Part shown: positions 10,601 through 22,526 of the stretch, piece by piece
How the letters are laid out: every line of letters begins with the position of its first letter
Numbering within the stretch: the first letter of the stretch is position 1
Assembly (NCBI RefSeq): GCF_016859285.1
Contig: NC_053400.1
Coordinates: 32,522,001-32,586,000 of the forward strand
DNA: 64,000 nucleotides
Direction: 5' to 3'
Source of the DNA: Xiphias gladius
Taxonomy: Eukaryota > Chordata > Actinopteri > Istiophoriformes > Xiphiidae
Notes under the pieces: model-generated
Database searches by the model: none
What the model saw: the letters and a program-made list of their open reading frames with translations, nothing else
What the model was told of the DNA's origin: nothing
Translations under genes and position numbers: made by a program

Positions 10601-13600
10601 TAATAAAAAAAGACATTCTTGCATTCTTTCATCCTTTCAGGCAGGACGCTCGATGCTCTGTGCCACTGACGCATTTCAAATGTACCGAGGCTTGATACCC
10701 AACCGTAGTTTTAAAATAATCCCATACCAGAACAATCAAGGAAAATTTAAAATCATGCATTTTGTTGATTCTTCTGTCATTAAAAGTAAAACCCATGGAA
10801 AATACAGTAGGTACGCTAAGCTAGTTGGTTGGTTATAGACATAAAACTAAAAAAAAATTTAAATAAATTATTCCACATTATTTCTACATCTGATGCTGCA
10901 AGAGCAACAAAAACTCAGTGTTAATGGAAAATAATGGGCTCGTAACAGAACACCTCTGCATGAAAAACAGACGATTTACATTTCAAACATGAAGAACCTG
11001 TACAAAGTAAAAATGAACAACGACTGGAACCCTCTTTCTGTCTGGAGTGGCAGCGCGACGCCCTCGCGTAATTTGTTTTTCATCTTCATTTCCGTATTTC
11101 CTTCAACTGCTCAGCGAAACAGGAACGACCTGGCACGGATGGAGCGGAGCCAAAACATCGTTCGGAGAGAGCCGTCCTCTCGTTTGGACTTCTTTAGCAT
11201 CCAGTGGAGCTCATTAGACACACTTTTAACAGTAACTCTTACAATTACAGAGATGATTCACAGCCGTAACATAGATTTAGTGACAAAATAGATTAATTAA
11301 AAACACTGGTAAATACCAAGTAGGTGAAAAAATAAGAAAGGAGTAGTCGCTATCATCAGATACTAAGAAGTAAATAATACTGTATGTTTTGCTGCACTCC
11401 GGTAGACATGTCCTTCAAAGCCTTTACCCGTCTTTTGTTTTGCAGGTTCATCGCAGTGTCTATACCCCTGAATTATAACCGTAAGCAAGTGGACCATCGT
11501 CAGCTCATCCTGCTGTCGGCCACCTGGCTGCTGGCCCTGGCCGTGGCCTCGCCCGTCATCTTTGGCATCAACAACGTGCCTAACCGCGACCCCAGCGAGT
11601 GCAAACTGGAGGACAACAACTACGTGGTATATTCCTCCGTCTGCTCCTTCTTCATCCCCTGCCCCATCATGGTCCTGCTCTACTTCGGTGTTTTCCGCGG
11701 GCTGCGGCGCTGGGAGGAGACTCGCAAAGCCAAACTGCGCAGCAGCATCGAGGCCTGCAGGAAGCTGCAGCACGCCGCCGTCGCCACCGCCCTCCCTACG
11801 CTGACGGGCACCATCCCCGGCCCCCTGCCCATGCCCCTGCCCAGGATCATCGAGAGGGACTTGGCCCAGTCTCGGCTGGACGATACAGACGAATACATTC
11901 AGCAGGAGATTCCTTATCCTCGGCAGTACAGAGAGAACTCGGTGCCCACGGTGACGTTCAACCAAAAGCAGCAGAAGAAGAACAGAGCCAAGATCAACAG
12001 CAGGGAGAGGAAAGCTATGAGGGTGCTGCCTGTCGTAGTAGGTGAGTGGACCATAACCATAGTTAAAAGGACCACAACTGTCACGTCGCTCGGTGGCAGT
12101 GTCACATTTCACATGTGACTGTTGCTCACAATTTGTGAGTCGTACAGGGACACACACACATGCTCGCGTGTGGGTCTGCACTCGTGGTGTTTGTTTTGAT
12201 GAGGAAACGTCAGAAAAGGAGCGAGGAGAAGACGAATTTGGTGAAAATGACCTCCCGTCCGCAAAATGGTTCCGCAGTCTGTTTGCACAGTTTCCAGTTA
12301 TGAGTGTCACCTCAGCCGGATCCGGTCTGGATCCATTAATGAAGGGGGTTATTATTACACTTCCATAGATTCCGGGACTTGTACGACACAGATTTAAAAA
12401 ATCAAATGTAAAGGAGCAGAGCCTGAGGTGTCCTGACTCTTAGTCTCCAAGCTCCAAAAACACAAAACAATGCAACTCAGTCGCATTTGAAATTAATTAA
12501 ATATCCCAAACCCAACAAATCTCCTCCAGCGCCACAAACGACTTCGTACGACTGATCTGACAGGCTGAGTAGGTCTCCTCATGGCAAGCAAATGGACAAC
12601 CCACGTGAGAAAGCGTTGAAGTATAACAGGACAAATGAATACATGTAAATGTGAATTAACTATAAAACACAGCTCATCTCGAAATAAAATAACAAAATTA
12701 AATAAAATACAAAAACTGACCAGTCAAAGTGCTGCTGTGACCCTGCACCCGCCACAGGTCGCCGTTTGTTTTATTTCATGAAAATCAGCTCTGACAACCT
12801 TCGAAATTACCTTGTAACATTAAATAATTGTTATCCTCTATGTCAAAGTCTCATTAATGACATTTTGTATTTTTCCTGATTGTCCCATTCTTCGCAGTAG
12901 CCTCATTTCTACATTTTGTGCGTCATGAGACTGCACCCTGATACTGGTTGACTGTGTGGTTATTAGCAGGATAACTCTCACGTCTGTTCGCGGATTTAAA
13001 CCAAATTTGCTGGGAAGTGGAAAGTCACGCTGTGGATCAAGGAACCAGTGATTCTTTTCGTTTTTTCTTTTTTCTTTGAAAGGACCTAACACTGTAAGTT
13101 AGGGCACGGTTGTTCATTTTCCTACCGTTTCCTCAGGACCTCGTGCACTTACTTGAAAGAGAAAGTTCGGGCGAAGGCATGCCCTGACTGTGTTTTACTA
13201 TGATCATGATATGAGCAACTGGACGCATTCCTGGATCAAAACGGAGATTTTTGAAACATTTTTATCGTAAGACATTTAGAGGATTGTGCAGCCTTGGCAG
13301 AAGTATGAGCTCTCTAATATTCCAAGATTTTTTTGGCAAGAAGCCCGGAAAGTTATCAATATGTCCCATCGCCACAAAGGACAAAATAACCGAAGACCAA
13401 CATGTGATGGGAGCTTCATACTTTAACAAGAGATGATCTGACTGTCATTTGAAGCTTCTTACTGCATTTATTTATTCGCATTTTAATGATTACCTGGGGT
13501 GTTCAGACCAAAAACAAGCCAGGTGTTAAAAAAACGCAATGGGCTGTGTTGGCGGGGACGTGTTTTCCAGGAACGGGCGAGACAGGAAATACGATCCAGG

Positions 13601-14491
13601 GAGGCCACTCGGAGCGATGGATGCCAAAAGCAGAGGACATCAACGCAGGGCCATCGGCAAAAGAGTTGAACCAGTGCAGCAATGCGGCGTCCTGCAGCGA
13701 GGTGGTGTGTTGGCCAATCAAATATGTGCAAGCGCCTGGGCGATTATTTTGCGGCAATAGCGCTGTATTTCCGCTACTGACCCCAAGCTTGCTGCGACAA
13801 ACGATAAAACGGGTGTGGCTGTGATAGCTTTCCAGAGATGCTAAAACCACTCCCTACTATAAACTGATGAGCCTCAAAGTTACAGTCAGACAGGAATGAG
13901 AGAGTCCTTATCTCCAGTAATGTGACTTATTTCCGAATGAAACGGAACACGCGGGCACGTTTTGTCATGAGACAGATTGTAATCAAATATTGAGAATTCA
14001 TTGGATTGCTCAAAAGTAAACATGGCTTATCAAATACACAGCGATGTGGAGCTGGAGGGAGTTATGGAGTCGTTGACAACTGTTCCCCATTGCCCACGTC
14101 TCCCTCACTTGGGTTGTTAGATCAGGAAGATGGGGGAGAGATGAATAAATTAAGACATAATCACGCTCTTTTGGAAACGTAAATAAAGTTTTTGCCAACT
14201 GAATTCCAAACAAACAGCTCCTGCTGCGACGCTGATCAGCTAGCTCTCCAGTGCGGCCCTATATGACGGGTGAGACTAGCTAGTCGCCCCAAATCACATT
14301 TGACTTGTATAAATTTGGGAAACCACGAGTTCAAGCTGAGTCATATAAATATATATAAAATATCACAAAATATTACAATATTCAATATAAAATATTTCCA
14401 AGGAAGAGAAAAGAGACTTTGCTATAAAAAAAACCAAAAAATGACATATTTGTAGCATACACCGATCAGGTACACCGTACATGTGTGTGTG

Positions 14492-14531
<40 letters not shown>

Positions 14532-14550
14532 TACACGCGCACACACACAC

Positions 14551-14603
<53 letters not shown>

Positions 14604-17600
14604 TATATATTATATATTTATAGTGGGGTCCAAAAGTCTGAGACTACATTGAAAATCTCCAACATTTTCACGTAAACCTGGAAATCAGAAAGTTTCAGGA
14701 TTCAGAAACATTTGAAAACACGATAGGTTGTGTCACGTAAACTGAAAAAGACGTTTTTGAGATTCTGCACTATTTCTAGGTCAGGAATAAAATTTAAGCA
14801 AATTTGGAGCATTGACAAACTTCACACCTTTGTACGAAAGGTCAGATTCCCTTTATTCGTATCCCTTCCATCGAAGCATGCGTTCAGACGACGCTCAGGT
14901 GGATTTGATCTACTCATCAGAGGCTCGTTCATGTGACTCAACTTGCAGCCAGTGATCACCTGTTATAAATAAGGCTGTGCCTCAAGTTTCCGGCAGATCG
15001 TGGCTTAATAAGCAGCATTGCGATAGTGGAAATAAAACGGCATCAGAACTAAGTGAAAGTGTTAGAATTCAAACTCCAAGCAAAGAGGGGCCTTCTCAGC
15101 ATCAAATCATGGCTAGACTGCAGGTTTCTGAAGGGGCCCGTGCTTGGAACTCTGAAGCGCTTTGCAGAAACTGGATCAGTCGTGTCCAAAGCACGATCAG
15201 GCACGCCACCATCAGAAGATCAATACACCACGCTTAGTTCCCCCGAGAGATAGAAAAGCAACTTCATCACAGATACAGAATTTGCTAAATAAAGAACACA
15301 AGACTCTAATCAGCAAAAGTACTGTCAAAAGAAGGCCGTCTTGTAGTGGTCCCAGGGGACGAGTAGCAGCTTCTAAACCACTTTTTAGGAGGAGAAACAA
15401 GGCCAAACGCTCGGAGTTGGCTAAGAAACACCAGCATTTCCCAGTGGATGCCCGGAAAAAAAGTCAGATTTACTGATGAATCCAAGTTTGAGATTTATGG
15501 TCGAAACAGAAGGGTGTACGCCCTCTGCATTGGCAACCCCGCTACGTCGTCATTGAAATGAAAGAGGGGGCTGCGATCTTTCACCGGAGATTAAGGTCGG
15601 TCTGAACGGTTACTTCATCAGTCCAAAATGTTTCATTTCACTATCTGAAAGTGGTTGCGGTGGGACGTCAGGCAGGTTGAGTGGCTCTTGTTCTCTAGAG
15701 CTTCGTTAGTTCTATAAATTGATTTCAAAGACGCAGACAAACTAGTGAAGTGATTCTCTCTGTTGGTTGCCCTTTAAATATCCATAAGAAAACAGCACAG
15801 TTGCCATTCAGAGAGCAACAATTGACGCATTTAAGGATTTTGGCGTTTGTTTACTTGTAGAAGACGTTGCCCCCTCTTCATAGAAGTTTTTTCAAGTGAA
15901 AATGTTGTCCCTCTGCTGTCGAGGAGCCCGGTGCCAAAGAGTCCAAAGCTGAGGCACGTTTTAATTTGGCCACTTTTGTATTTCAGTTATCTGTTTATTC
16001 GCTGAAGCAGGAAATGGTGGTAAAATTGCTCCTGACAGGAGGTGAGGTGTTTTGGTGCCGAACAGTTCCATGTGGTAATTACTACCCCGTTAAGAATCGA
16101 CACTGTAGCAACTGTAAGCAATTGCACCAAAGGCGCCTGTGTGTGGTTCCCATTAATCAAACAGGATCGGACAGTAAATTATAAACACACTTCCCCTACT
16201 CACATTTTCAGTCCCAACAGCATCTCTGCACTTCATCTTATTCTCAGAAGTTTTGCACATTTTGGAAGTTAAAATGGAATTTTCTTCTCCCTATTGTTTT
16301 TGTTGCAGTTTACTATTATTATTATTATTATTTTTCTGCCGAATTAGCTCAACTTGCCGTGAGCTGGAACGAGCCAGAAACGTGAAACTCGGCCCAATAA
16401 CTGGAAATGATAAGAAATTGCTTTTCCAAGAAATATGATCAGCCAGAGGGTGGCGCTGTAATTAAGGTCCAAAAAAGCAATTTTGGAAAGTTGTAAGTCT
16501 GATTGGCTTGAAATTGGAAACATAAGTCCCAATCAATGCGCTCTACAAGAAAGCCTCTTCGACCAAAAGTCCGCCATGATGGATTTTCCACCATTTTGAA
16601 TTTTTTGAAAACCACATTTTTGACATATCCTGAACCGTAGGTCCAACTGATACCAAGCTGTCTGTAGATCATCATTGGACCAAGCTTATCAAAAGTCGCA
16701 TAAAGCTTGTTGATATCTTATTATTTCGTTTTCAAGATGTTGATCAATGAACTTGACAAGGGGCGGGGCTTAGAAGGAAAATGGACGAAAATCATGAACA
16801 ATCTGTCCAATCCTCATAAATCTGGTCACATATCATCAGGCCGTGTTTGGGAAGAGGTCTGCCAAAGCATTTTGAGCCCGACCCACTAATATCAAAGATG
16901 CGTACCTCAAAACCCTGCACTATCTCCTGGACATACACACCGAGTTTTGTTCAAATCCAACGAAGGGGGGACAAACTGCGGACCTTTATGTGCGCAGTTA
17001 TTGAAAATGCTGCAGGCTTTGTGATGGTTAAACAAGTGTGTGATTGGTGCCACTCCTTCTTTAAACCAAATTAAAATGGCTCAACTTACTTTGCTCGGCT
17101 TTGTGCAGCCTGAAACCGCGCGTGGCGATATTTAGCTTTTTGCACGTGTGTTTACAGTTTAAAATTACTGTTGGTGTTGCAGCTCTGGGAGTCGTGAGGC
17201 TGCTGACATTCAGGCACTTCACTGTCAGTGCCGGGGATAAAAGCGTCACTGGCCGTCTCTCAACAAGCAGCGCCATTATAGCTTAAAGCCTTCAATCCAA
17301 TTATTATGCAACACATGATCTTACAGTCACACCGTCTCTCCTGTACACAGGCCGGAGCACAGACTGAGATCTGCTCTCATTTGTTTACTGCTTCGGCAAA
17401 CGGTCCAGCAGAGACGACTCAGTTTTACTCTGTAATTTATGTCCAATACATAAAAGCAGAATTTACACAAACGCTACGCTTTACGTCCACATCTTCCTGC
17501 AAAGTGCAGTGCTCAGCAGATTTTAGTTAGTGACTTATGACGTTACGTAGTCGTATAAGACCGTAAAACCATTCAGACTTATTAATGGCTATAGATTTTA

Positions 17601-20330
17601 CATAATCTGATGTAAGAGCTGTCATTTGACACGACATTAAAAAAAAAAAAAGTTGAATCTTCAGGCAACACTTAAAATGAAATAACTTACTGTATAACTG
17701 CTATATAACAGCTCAAGTATGATACTGTGTGTATATGTTTGCGTTGGAAGCAAGCTGGTAGACAGAAGTAACAGTAGTAATTTACATCTAGGAGAAATCG
17801 AATAACAATTTTAGGCTTTTGAGGCCACCAGCTATATCCACTTTTGAGTTCAAAAAAATGCTCGAGGCTCATTATTTTGGTTTTTACAGTCCGCGACTTC
17901 TCTGTTCTGGTTCAGCCTCACCGCATCTCATAGCGTCGTTTTCGACCGCAGCCGGCAGCTGTTTTCAGAGGAACAGCTGTAAATAATCACTACCTGCTGA
18001 GCAGTAAACAGCAGACGGAGACAGTCAGAGACCAGCTGGTGGACACAGTGGAGCATTTAGCAGCTATAGATCCAGATGCTTCCCTCAGGAGCTGGTGGAG
18101 ACCAAAACCAGAGCTAAAAGGGGGGGGGGGGTACCGGACTGGACATTCGCTTTAACAACCTGCTAAAGTGATTATGTGAATGTTGTATTTACAGCTTGTT
18201 TCAGCTGACCCCCCAAAAAACAACAACTGTTTCAACATAATAACCAACATATTTAAGGATAAGGATCTTCACACAGATAACAATAATAATGAGTGAAAAA
18301 ACTTTCCGGAGAGAATCAAGTGTACCGTTAATGTACCTCCTCGCAGAATTAAATGAATAAAAAATAATTCCTTTATGCCCAAAAATACTTGTTCAGAACT
18401 ACATTTACAGAACAGATCCCTGACGTGGATCCCTACATTTAATACAGTATTATCAGAGCTGGCCTGAATGCATCTTATGAATGAGAAGCGTGCATGTGTC
18501 CTGCTGACAGTAGATATGTGGCGTATTATGCAAAGTCTTTTAATCTCCTGGAAAGAAGGACATAAATCCCATCCATCAACCTCTCAACACAAAGCTAATG
18601 AAACACTCGGATCTGCTTTTTCACCAACGCGAGACGTCACCTGAGACAAATGGCCTCAGCCGGATTCAGTGACAGTTATTCACAGTCCTCGTCGATCAGG
18701 TAAACTAAACTTATTAAGGTGAGTAATTTTCCAGCTCAGAAAGCTCACCAGTGTTTGTTCTCGAAGGTGAATTATGTTTTCACACTGAGGTCTCTAAACC
18801 GGCAAGAGAGAGGCAGATTCCACTTCCACTCTCTGTCCGTGTGTTGTCAGTTGATATGTAAAGTTCACAGAGGTCGTTTTTCCGCTTCGGTGTATTTATT
18901 CCTCTTTGCTAACTCTGGCACTGAAATGAATGATTTTCTTTTGGGGGGGGGGGGGTAAAGAAATCCAAAATTTAACACCACAGAGCGGCAACGTCTCGAG
19001 TTAAAATTGTGAGACAGCACGGTCATACATTTCTGCTTTGTCTCTAATGAACTCAGTCTGGTCACGAATCATTTAGAGTCACACCGTCAAGTCACACTGA
19101 AACACATCCTCTTGGTTCCTTAATTTGACATATTTCCCGACGAAGCCGGCTGCTGAGGCGAGAAAAAACACACGGGCAGATCACAGAAAAGTAGAAATGA
19201 ATGCCAGATCGGTTAGGGGGAGGGAGGGGGCTGTTCAAATATAGCCGATGTGACGGTTTTACGGGTCGGAGATTTTACTTTTCCGCCGACACTCGCAGCA
19301 CGAAGTCAACAGCCGAGTTGTATTCCCATGTCCAGCATGACACTTATTTTGCGGAGCAGAGTTTTGTGCCTAATCCTTTTTTTTTCTTTTGGAGACTTGT
19401 ACATTTGAGATTTGAGCACCTGCACGCCTTGTGATGAAAACTTTAGACACATTTTTATTTACAACTTCTGAAAGGAAAAGTTTTTCGCACTTGGAGTGAT
19501 CGTCACGTTGACAGAAAAAAAGAAAAAAGAAAAGAAAAAAAAACACAGGTGCCTTTTAAGTTTATTTATGGAGTGTTAATTAGGAGTGTAATCATACACA
19601 GTTTGGTGGTGATAGATGGCACGGGGCTCACAGCTCAACACACACAGAAAGTTTGGGTTCAAACAAACTTTGACAGCAGTAAATTCCTCGCTGGATTTTC
19701 CATTTGATATAAACGCTCAAATAAGTTTAACCATTTCCACGATTTTTAGTTTTTCCTCACAGTTTTTGGTTTTGAATGCTCACATCTGGTCCTTGTCTAC
19801 ATGCAACTAAAATAAAAAATAAGCGAATGAATAATTAACATGAACTTGGTGGCTGAACATTTTCCAAACACAAAAGCCACGAAGCCAAAAAAAGTTTTTT
19901 GGGGTTTTTTTTTTAAATATGTGTAGGAATTTTCCGCTGCTCTTACTTTATTACCTGCCCTTCATAATTCTTGATTTTGATAAGTGGTATATAAATATCA
20001 CTTTGTCATGTCACTTTGTTTTAAAAACAAGGTCTGGTTCAGAAATGGCGTCATGGTGAGGTAATGATTTAAAGATGTGCACAGATGAAACATGACGACT
20101 GTTTTCCCTCCATGTGTTTTCACGCAGGTTGCTTCTTGTTCTGCTGGACGCCATTCTTCGTGGTGCACACGACACGAGCCGTGTGCTTAACCTGCGACAT
20201 CCCTCCCGCTCTGACGAGCACCGTCACCTGGCTGGGCTACGTCAACAGCGCCCTCAACCCCATCATCTACACCATCTTCAACACCGAGTTCAAGAAGTTC
20301 TTCAAGAAGTGTTTCCGCAGCTGCTGCTGA
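7405..20330 (+). CDS. drd4: Dopamine receptor D4 (class A GPCR)
   Basis: Four coding exons, 7405-7647, 8836-8948, 11446-12041 and 20128-20330, join in phase to give 384 residues ending at TGA. The protein is a seven-helix D2-like, Gi/o-coupled dopamine receptor of the neuronal plasma membrane. Visible landmarks: glycosylation site N8-D-T; TM1 GGNVL (N38); TM2 D66; TM3 C94 and amine-binding D101 in MDVMLC; D-R-F at 118-120 (the D4 form of DRY); TM4 W146; loop C171; TM5 serines S182, S183 and S186; a long third intracellular loop of about 110 residues with proline motif [12 protein letters not shown]6 CWTPFF at 323-328; TM7 NPIIY at 361-365. The tail is very short and ends in Cys, as in human D4. 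The 16-residue tandem repeat of human D4 is absent. D2 and D3 fit worse (MDVMLC, DRF and short tail favour D4). Teleosts keep several drd4 copies, so the exact paralogue is open. Confidence 0.96.
7690..8030 (+). repeat. GGGCCC-cored dispersed repeat R2, copy in drd4 intron 1
   Basis: GC-rich ends carrying gggggcc/gggcccc strings flank an interior with 'gcaaagagatgcaac'. This matches the reverse complement of 26220-26770 and resembles 52930-53300. Both outer edges carry 'ccccgg'-type blocks. The rest of intron 1 to 8784 holds poly-G runs near 8092 and 8310 and a (CCTG)n run near 8427, with no exon. Confidence 0.55.
8785..8830 (+). repeat. (TG)n abutting drd4 exon 2 acceptor
   Basis: About 46 bp of TG dinucleotides with one CG interruption, followed immediately by CGCAG and exon 2. 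A pyrimidine stretch (tttcttttctct) sits just upstream at 8774-8784, so the tract separates it from the AG by about 50 nt. No other AG occurs between them. Confidence 0.95.
8836..8948 (+). CDS. drd4: drd4 coding exon 2
   Basis: 113 bp encoding residues 82-118 plus two bases of Arg119: extracellular loop 1 and TM3 with C94, the dopamine-anchoring D101 and the D-R of the G-protein switch. Acceptor CGCAG, donor GTATGT. Skipping this exon would shift the frame and remove the ligand site. Confidence 0.94.
8949..8979 (+). repeat. (TG)n at drd4 exon 2 donor
   Basis: The donor GTATGTGTGT is itself the start of a TG/CG dinucleotide run, so intron 2 begins inside a microsatellite. Confidence 0.9.
9836..10120 (+). 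repeat. Dispersed repeat family R1, copy in drd4 intron 2
   Basis: Diverged copy sharing 'gagcccgatgcttccctc', 'gggagctgcgcgagacca' and 'tgtgtttacagcttgtt' blocks with the other R1 copies in the same order and orientation. Confidence 0.6.
10121..11445. other. drd4 intron 2, right part
   Basis: No exon of drd4. On the minus strand at 10398-10616 a 72-codon frame has natural-looking composition (PGPRPLTDG and YKPGPEG segments), but I recognise no family and see no splice context. It may be an old retro-inserted or repeat-derived piece. A pyrimidine-rich stretch and TGCAG acceptor close the intron at 11445. Confidence 0.45.
11446..12041 (+). CDS. drd4: drd4 coding exon 3
   Basis: 596 bp encoding residues 119 (last base) to 317 plus one base of Gly318: intracellular loop 2, TM4, extracellular loop 2, TM5 and the whole third intracellular loop up to the start of TM6 ([11 protein letters not shown]). 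Acceptor TGCAG, donor GTGAGT. Confidence 0.95.
12042..14480. other. drd4 intron 3, left part
   Basis: No conserved exon seen. A segment at 13485-13830 is open in several frames on both strands and begins 'ggggtgttcagaccaaaaa', which looks like the edge of a non-autonomous DNA element, but the other end was not identified. Confidence 0.4.
14482..14620. repeat. Compound (TG)(TA)(CA)n microsatellite
   Basis: Alternating TG, TA and CA runs over about 140 bp, ending directly at the left edge of the Tc1-like element. Confidence 0.93.
14620..15560 (+). mobile_element. Degenerate Tc1/mariner-like transposon
   Basis: The left end 'gtggggtccaaaagtctgag' is the terminal sequence common to a Tc1-like family in fish. 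Inside, three shifted plus-strand frames (about 14977-15237, 15053-15253, 15162-15476) together show Tc1 transposase features: a helix-turn-helix block with [15 protein letters not shown], a second block with [13 protein letters not shown] and KSTVKRR, a [12 protein letters not shown] linker, and [14 protein letters not shown] residues carrying the first catalytic Asp near 15473-15500. Stops and frameshifts break it, and the rest of the DDE domain and the right inverted repeat are missing or unrecognisable. It is an inactive, 3'-truncated copy inserted in drd4 intron 3. Confidence 0.85.
16260..17000. repeat. Probable dispersed repeat in drd4 intron 3
   Basis: Contains phrases recalled as recurring across fish genomes: 'gtggcgctgtaattaag', a run about fitting 'gcgctctacaagaaagcc', 'ccgccatgatggattttcc', and 'ggggcggggcttagaa'. 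No second copy lies in this window, so the call rests on recall rather than on alignment. No coding potential. Confidence 0.4.
17885..18215 (+). repeat. Dispersed repeat family R1, copy in drd4 intron 3
   Basis: Aligns to 89-330 over nearly its full length: 'cgacttctctg', 'agcgtcgtttt', 'ctgttttcag', 'ctgtaaata', 'gtggagcattta', then 'caggagctggtggagacca'. A 12-bp G run follows at about 18121-18132. Confidence 0.7.
18216..20127. other. drd4 intron 3, right part
   Basis: No exon seen. Homopolymer runs of G (near 18944-18955), T and A. It closes with a TTTCACGCAG acceptor for exon 4. Confidence 0.5.
20128..20330 (+). CDS. drd4: drd4 coding exon 4
   Basis: 203 bp encoding Gly318 (last two bases) to Cys384 and the stop: most of TM6 (FCWTPFF), extracellular loop 3, TM7 (NPIIYTIF) and helix 8 with basic residues ending in FRSCC. 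The terminal cysteines are likely palmitoylation sites. Retention of the short C tail supports D4. Confidence 0.95.
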
Positions 20331-21049
20331 CGGCAGGTTCCTCCTCCAGAGACACTGACCCAGCGAACTGAAGGAAGGAACTGGGAGATGATGAAGCTCA
20401 GACCTGCGAAAACACGCTGTCACACAGGAGCGTGCTTTGGTCGGACTAGCAGCAACCAACAGCTCTCGACTGGATAGTCTCTCGTACCTGGACTGCCAGG
20501 TGCAGACGGACACGCCGATCAGTGGGTGGAAGACGGCTGATAGTGTCAGTCTTTAACAATGTTTGAAAAAGCAGTTACTGGTGGTATCCGTTGCATTTCT
20601 GGGTCCATTTCCTTGTTTGGTGGTGAACTTCTTTGATTCCTGGGGATCGCAGCCCAAACAAAAGGATGATGTTTTGGCAGAAAGCTGCAGGAAGCAGCTG
20701 CACACTGTCGGCTGACACAGACTCCGCTGTCCGAAAGGAGGATATTGTGGCTTTCAGTTTGTCCGTACAGCACTTCTTTCTTTCTTTCCTTTCTTTTTCC
20801 AGAGCATACTGTATATCAGCCTTGGTTTGGGTTATGGTCTGCCAGTTCCAGTGAAGGATGTGGGATTTGCGCAGAGCATGAGAGGGAAGTCTGCCTGAGA
20901 GGATCAACTCAGGGCAAAGACGTCCCCAAGGATACAGAAAGACTGAATAAGCTTCAACAGACCAGAATGACAAGCAACTGAAAGCCTCATGACTAAAATA
21001 ATCCCCTAAATCAGCCACTGATAAATACATACACATATAAGCTTGAAGG
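20331..21049 (+). other. drd4 3' UTR and flank
   Basis: Sequence after the TGA without further coding exons. I see no canonical AATAAA in the first 700 bases, so the polyadenylation site is undetermined. A 153-codon minus-strand frame here has no recognisable domain. Confidence 0.5.
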
Positions 21050-21224
21050 AAAAGTTCAACATTTTGGGAAATAAGACTTATACGCTCTCTCGCCCTGAGT
21101 TAGATTAGAAGATCAATACCACTCTTATGCCCGTATGGTGATTTTTGAAGCTACAGCCAGCAGCCGGTTAGCTTAGCTTAGCATAAAGACTGGAAAAAGA
21201 GGGAAACAGCAAACCTGGCTCTGT
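21050..21224 (+). mobile_element. Miniature element R3, left half
   Basis: Begins 'aaaagttcaacattttggg' and runs through 'gttagcttagcttagcat' and 'ctggctctgt'. This is a very common non-autonomous element of percomorph genomes. A second partial copy is at 29870-29975. The normal continuation ('aaaggtaacaaaatccacc') is not here but 1.3 kb away at 22530. Confidence 0.7.
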
Positions 21225-22526
21225 TTGAAGCAGGGCTGTGCCGGAATCTCAGCCAGTGTACGCAGCTTCTGGCCATGTTGCGTCGCTCCATCACGGCAGT
21301 CCGGGGCACCGCACGCCCGCCCTTTTCCCCAGCGCCGTCATCGTTGCGCGCCGGGTTTATTTTTTTGCCGGAGCAGCCTCACGTCTCTGAAGCCGTGCAT
21401 GTAAAGGCCCGGGTTTACTGGCAATTGACTGAACATCCATTTTAATGACGCTTTTCATTTGTTTTCTTCTGACTTTGTCTTCGCGCGCACACAGGAAAAC
21501 TTGTGTTTGTAGTTAGCGAGGGGGCCAGAGAGGGAGAAAAGCTGGGGCGGGAGGGCGACAGCCCGTTAAACTCTTATTCATTCCCCTCCTGCTCTCTGTG
21601 AGCAGCCTCTCTGCGTTTCAATGCGGCCAAATTCACTACATAGTTGCTCTTTTTTACATATTTTTCTCCCTCTGTTCTCAGGCGGCGAGTGTGGAATCAA
21701 AAATGCCATGCTGGGACCAGCAGTCATGACAAGTCTGCTGAGCTGCAGACACAATGCTTATTTTATGATCACGACGCCGTCAGACAACGTAAACAAAAAC
21801 ACAGGTTACCGACGACAGCTGTGCTATGTTGTCATTTCAGACGCGTGGTGAAAGTTAGAGGCAACAAAACGTCATATTCAAGCACAGCCACAAAGCGTCT
21901 GCTGCTGTCACATCTGAAGGAGCTGCGAACGTGCACTTATGCTCCCGTTACGCTAGTGGTCGGCCAATCTGACCACTAAGAGACGACTCTGTTTCAATTT
22001 GTCACGCGCTTCTGGTTTTGCCGGATCCGAGCACATCGCGGGACGTCTCTCGTGTCTGGCTGCCGCCAGCGCCGTCATCTGAAGAGCCAGTCGCACCGGT
22101 GTAGGAGGAGGATGTTCAGCCAATCTGTTCCCGTCACAGTCGACGGTTTTGTAGTTTCGTCACTTTGAGACAGAAGCCAGTTTGTAAAAGTCAACAGCCT
22201 GCCATTCCGTTATCGTGTGTTACAGAGGCACTTGGATTGGATCTCCATGACAAAAGACCACCTGCTCGCAGAACTAGGAGTCTGGCATCAAGAGCGCCGG
22301 CGAAAATCTGCTTTCCCTCGTTAGGATACAGATTTATGCAGCAAGGCACACCCAAATCTAATCAGATCGTCGTCTTCTCCATATGAGCTACCCGCGTTGT
22401 GACCCTGAGGTTTCCACCATGTGCTGTTCTAGAGTTATCGTGTTCACACAAAAATGAGTTTCGACGCGGGGCCTTCTCGGCTGATGATTTGAGTCATCTC
22501 CGTTTAGCGGGTAGCGCTAAACGGTA
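21225..22526. mobile_element. Insertion splitting R3
   Basis: About 1.3 kb of GC-richer sequence lies between the two halves of the R3 element, implying later insertion. It has no long open frame with known domains. A 9-bp perfect hairpin (cgtttagcg, 5-nt loop, cgctaaacg) sits at 22501-22523 next to the right junction. Target-site duplications were not clearly seen, so the mechanism is unknown. Confidence 0.45.

Noticed and set aside
13483-13850. 112-115-codon frames on both strands in drd4 intron 3
   Set aside because: Open in several frames with no motif; more likely repeat-derived DNA.
20575-21036. 153-codon minus-strand frame behind drd4
   Set aside because: Antisense to the 3' UTR, no recognisable motif, ordinary chance length.
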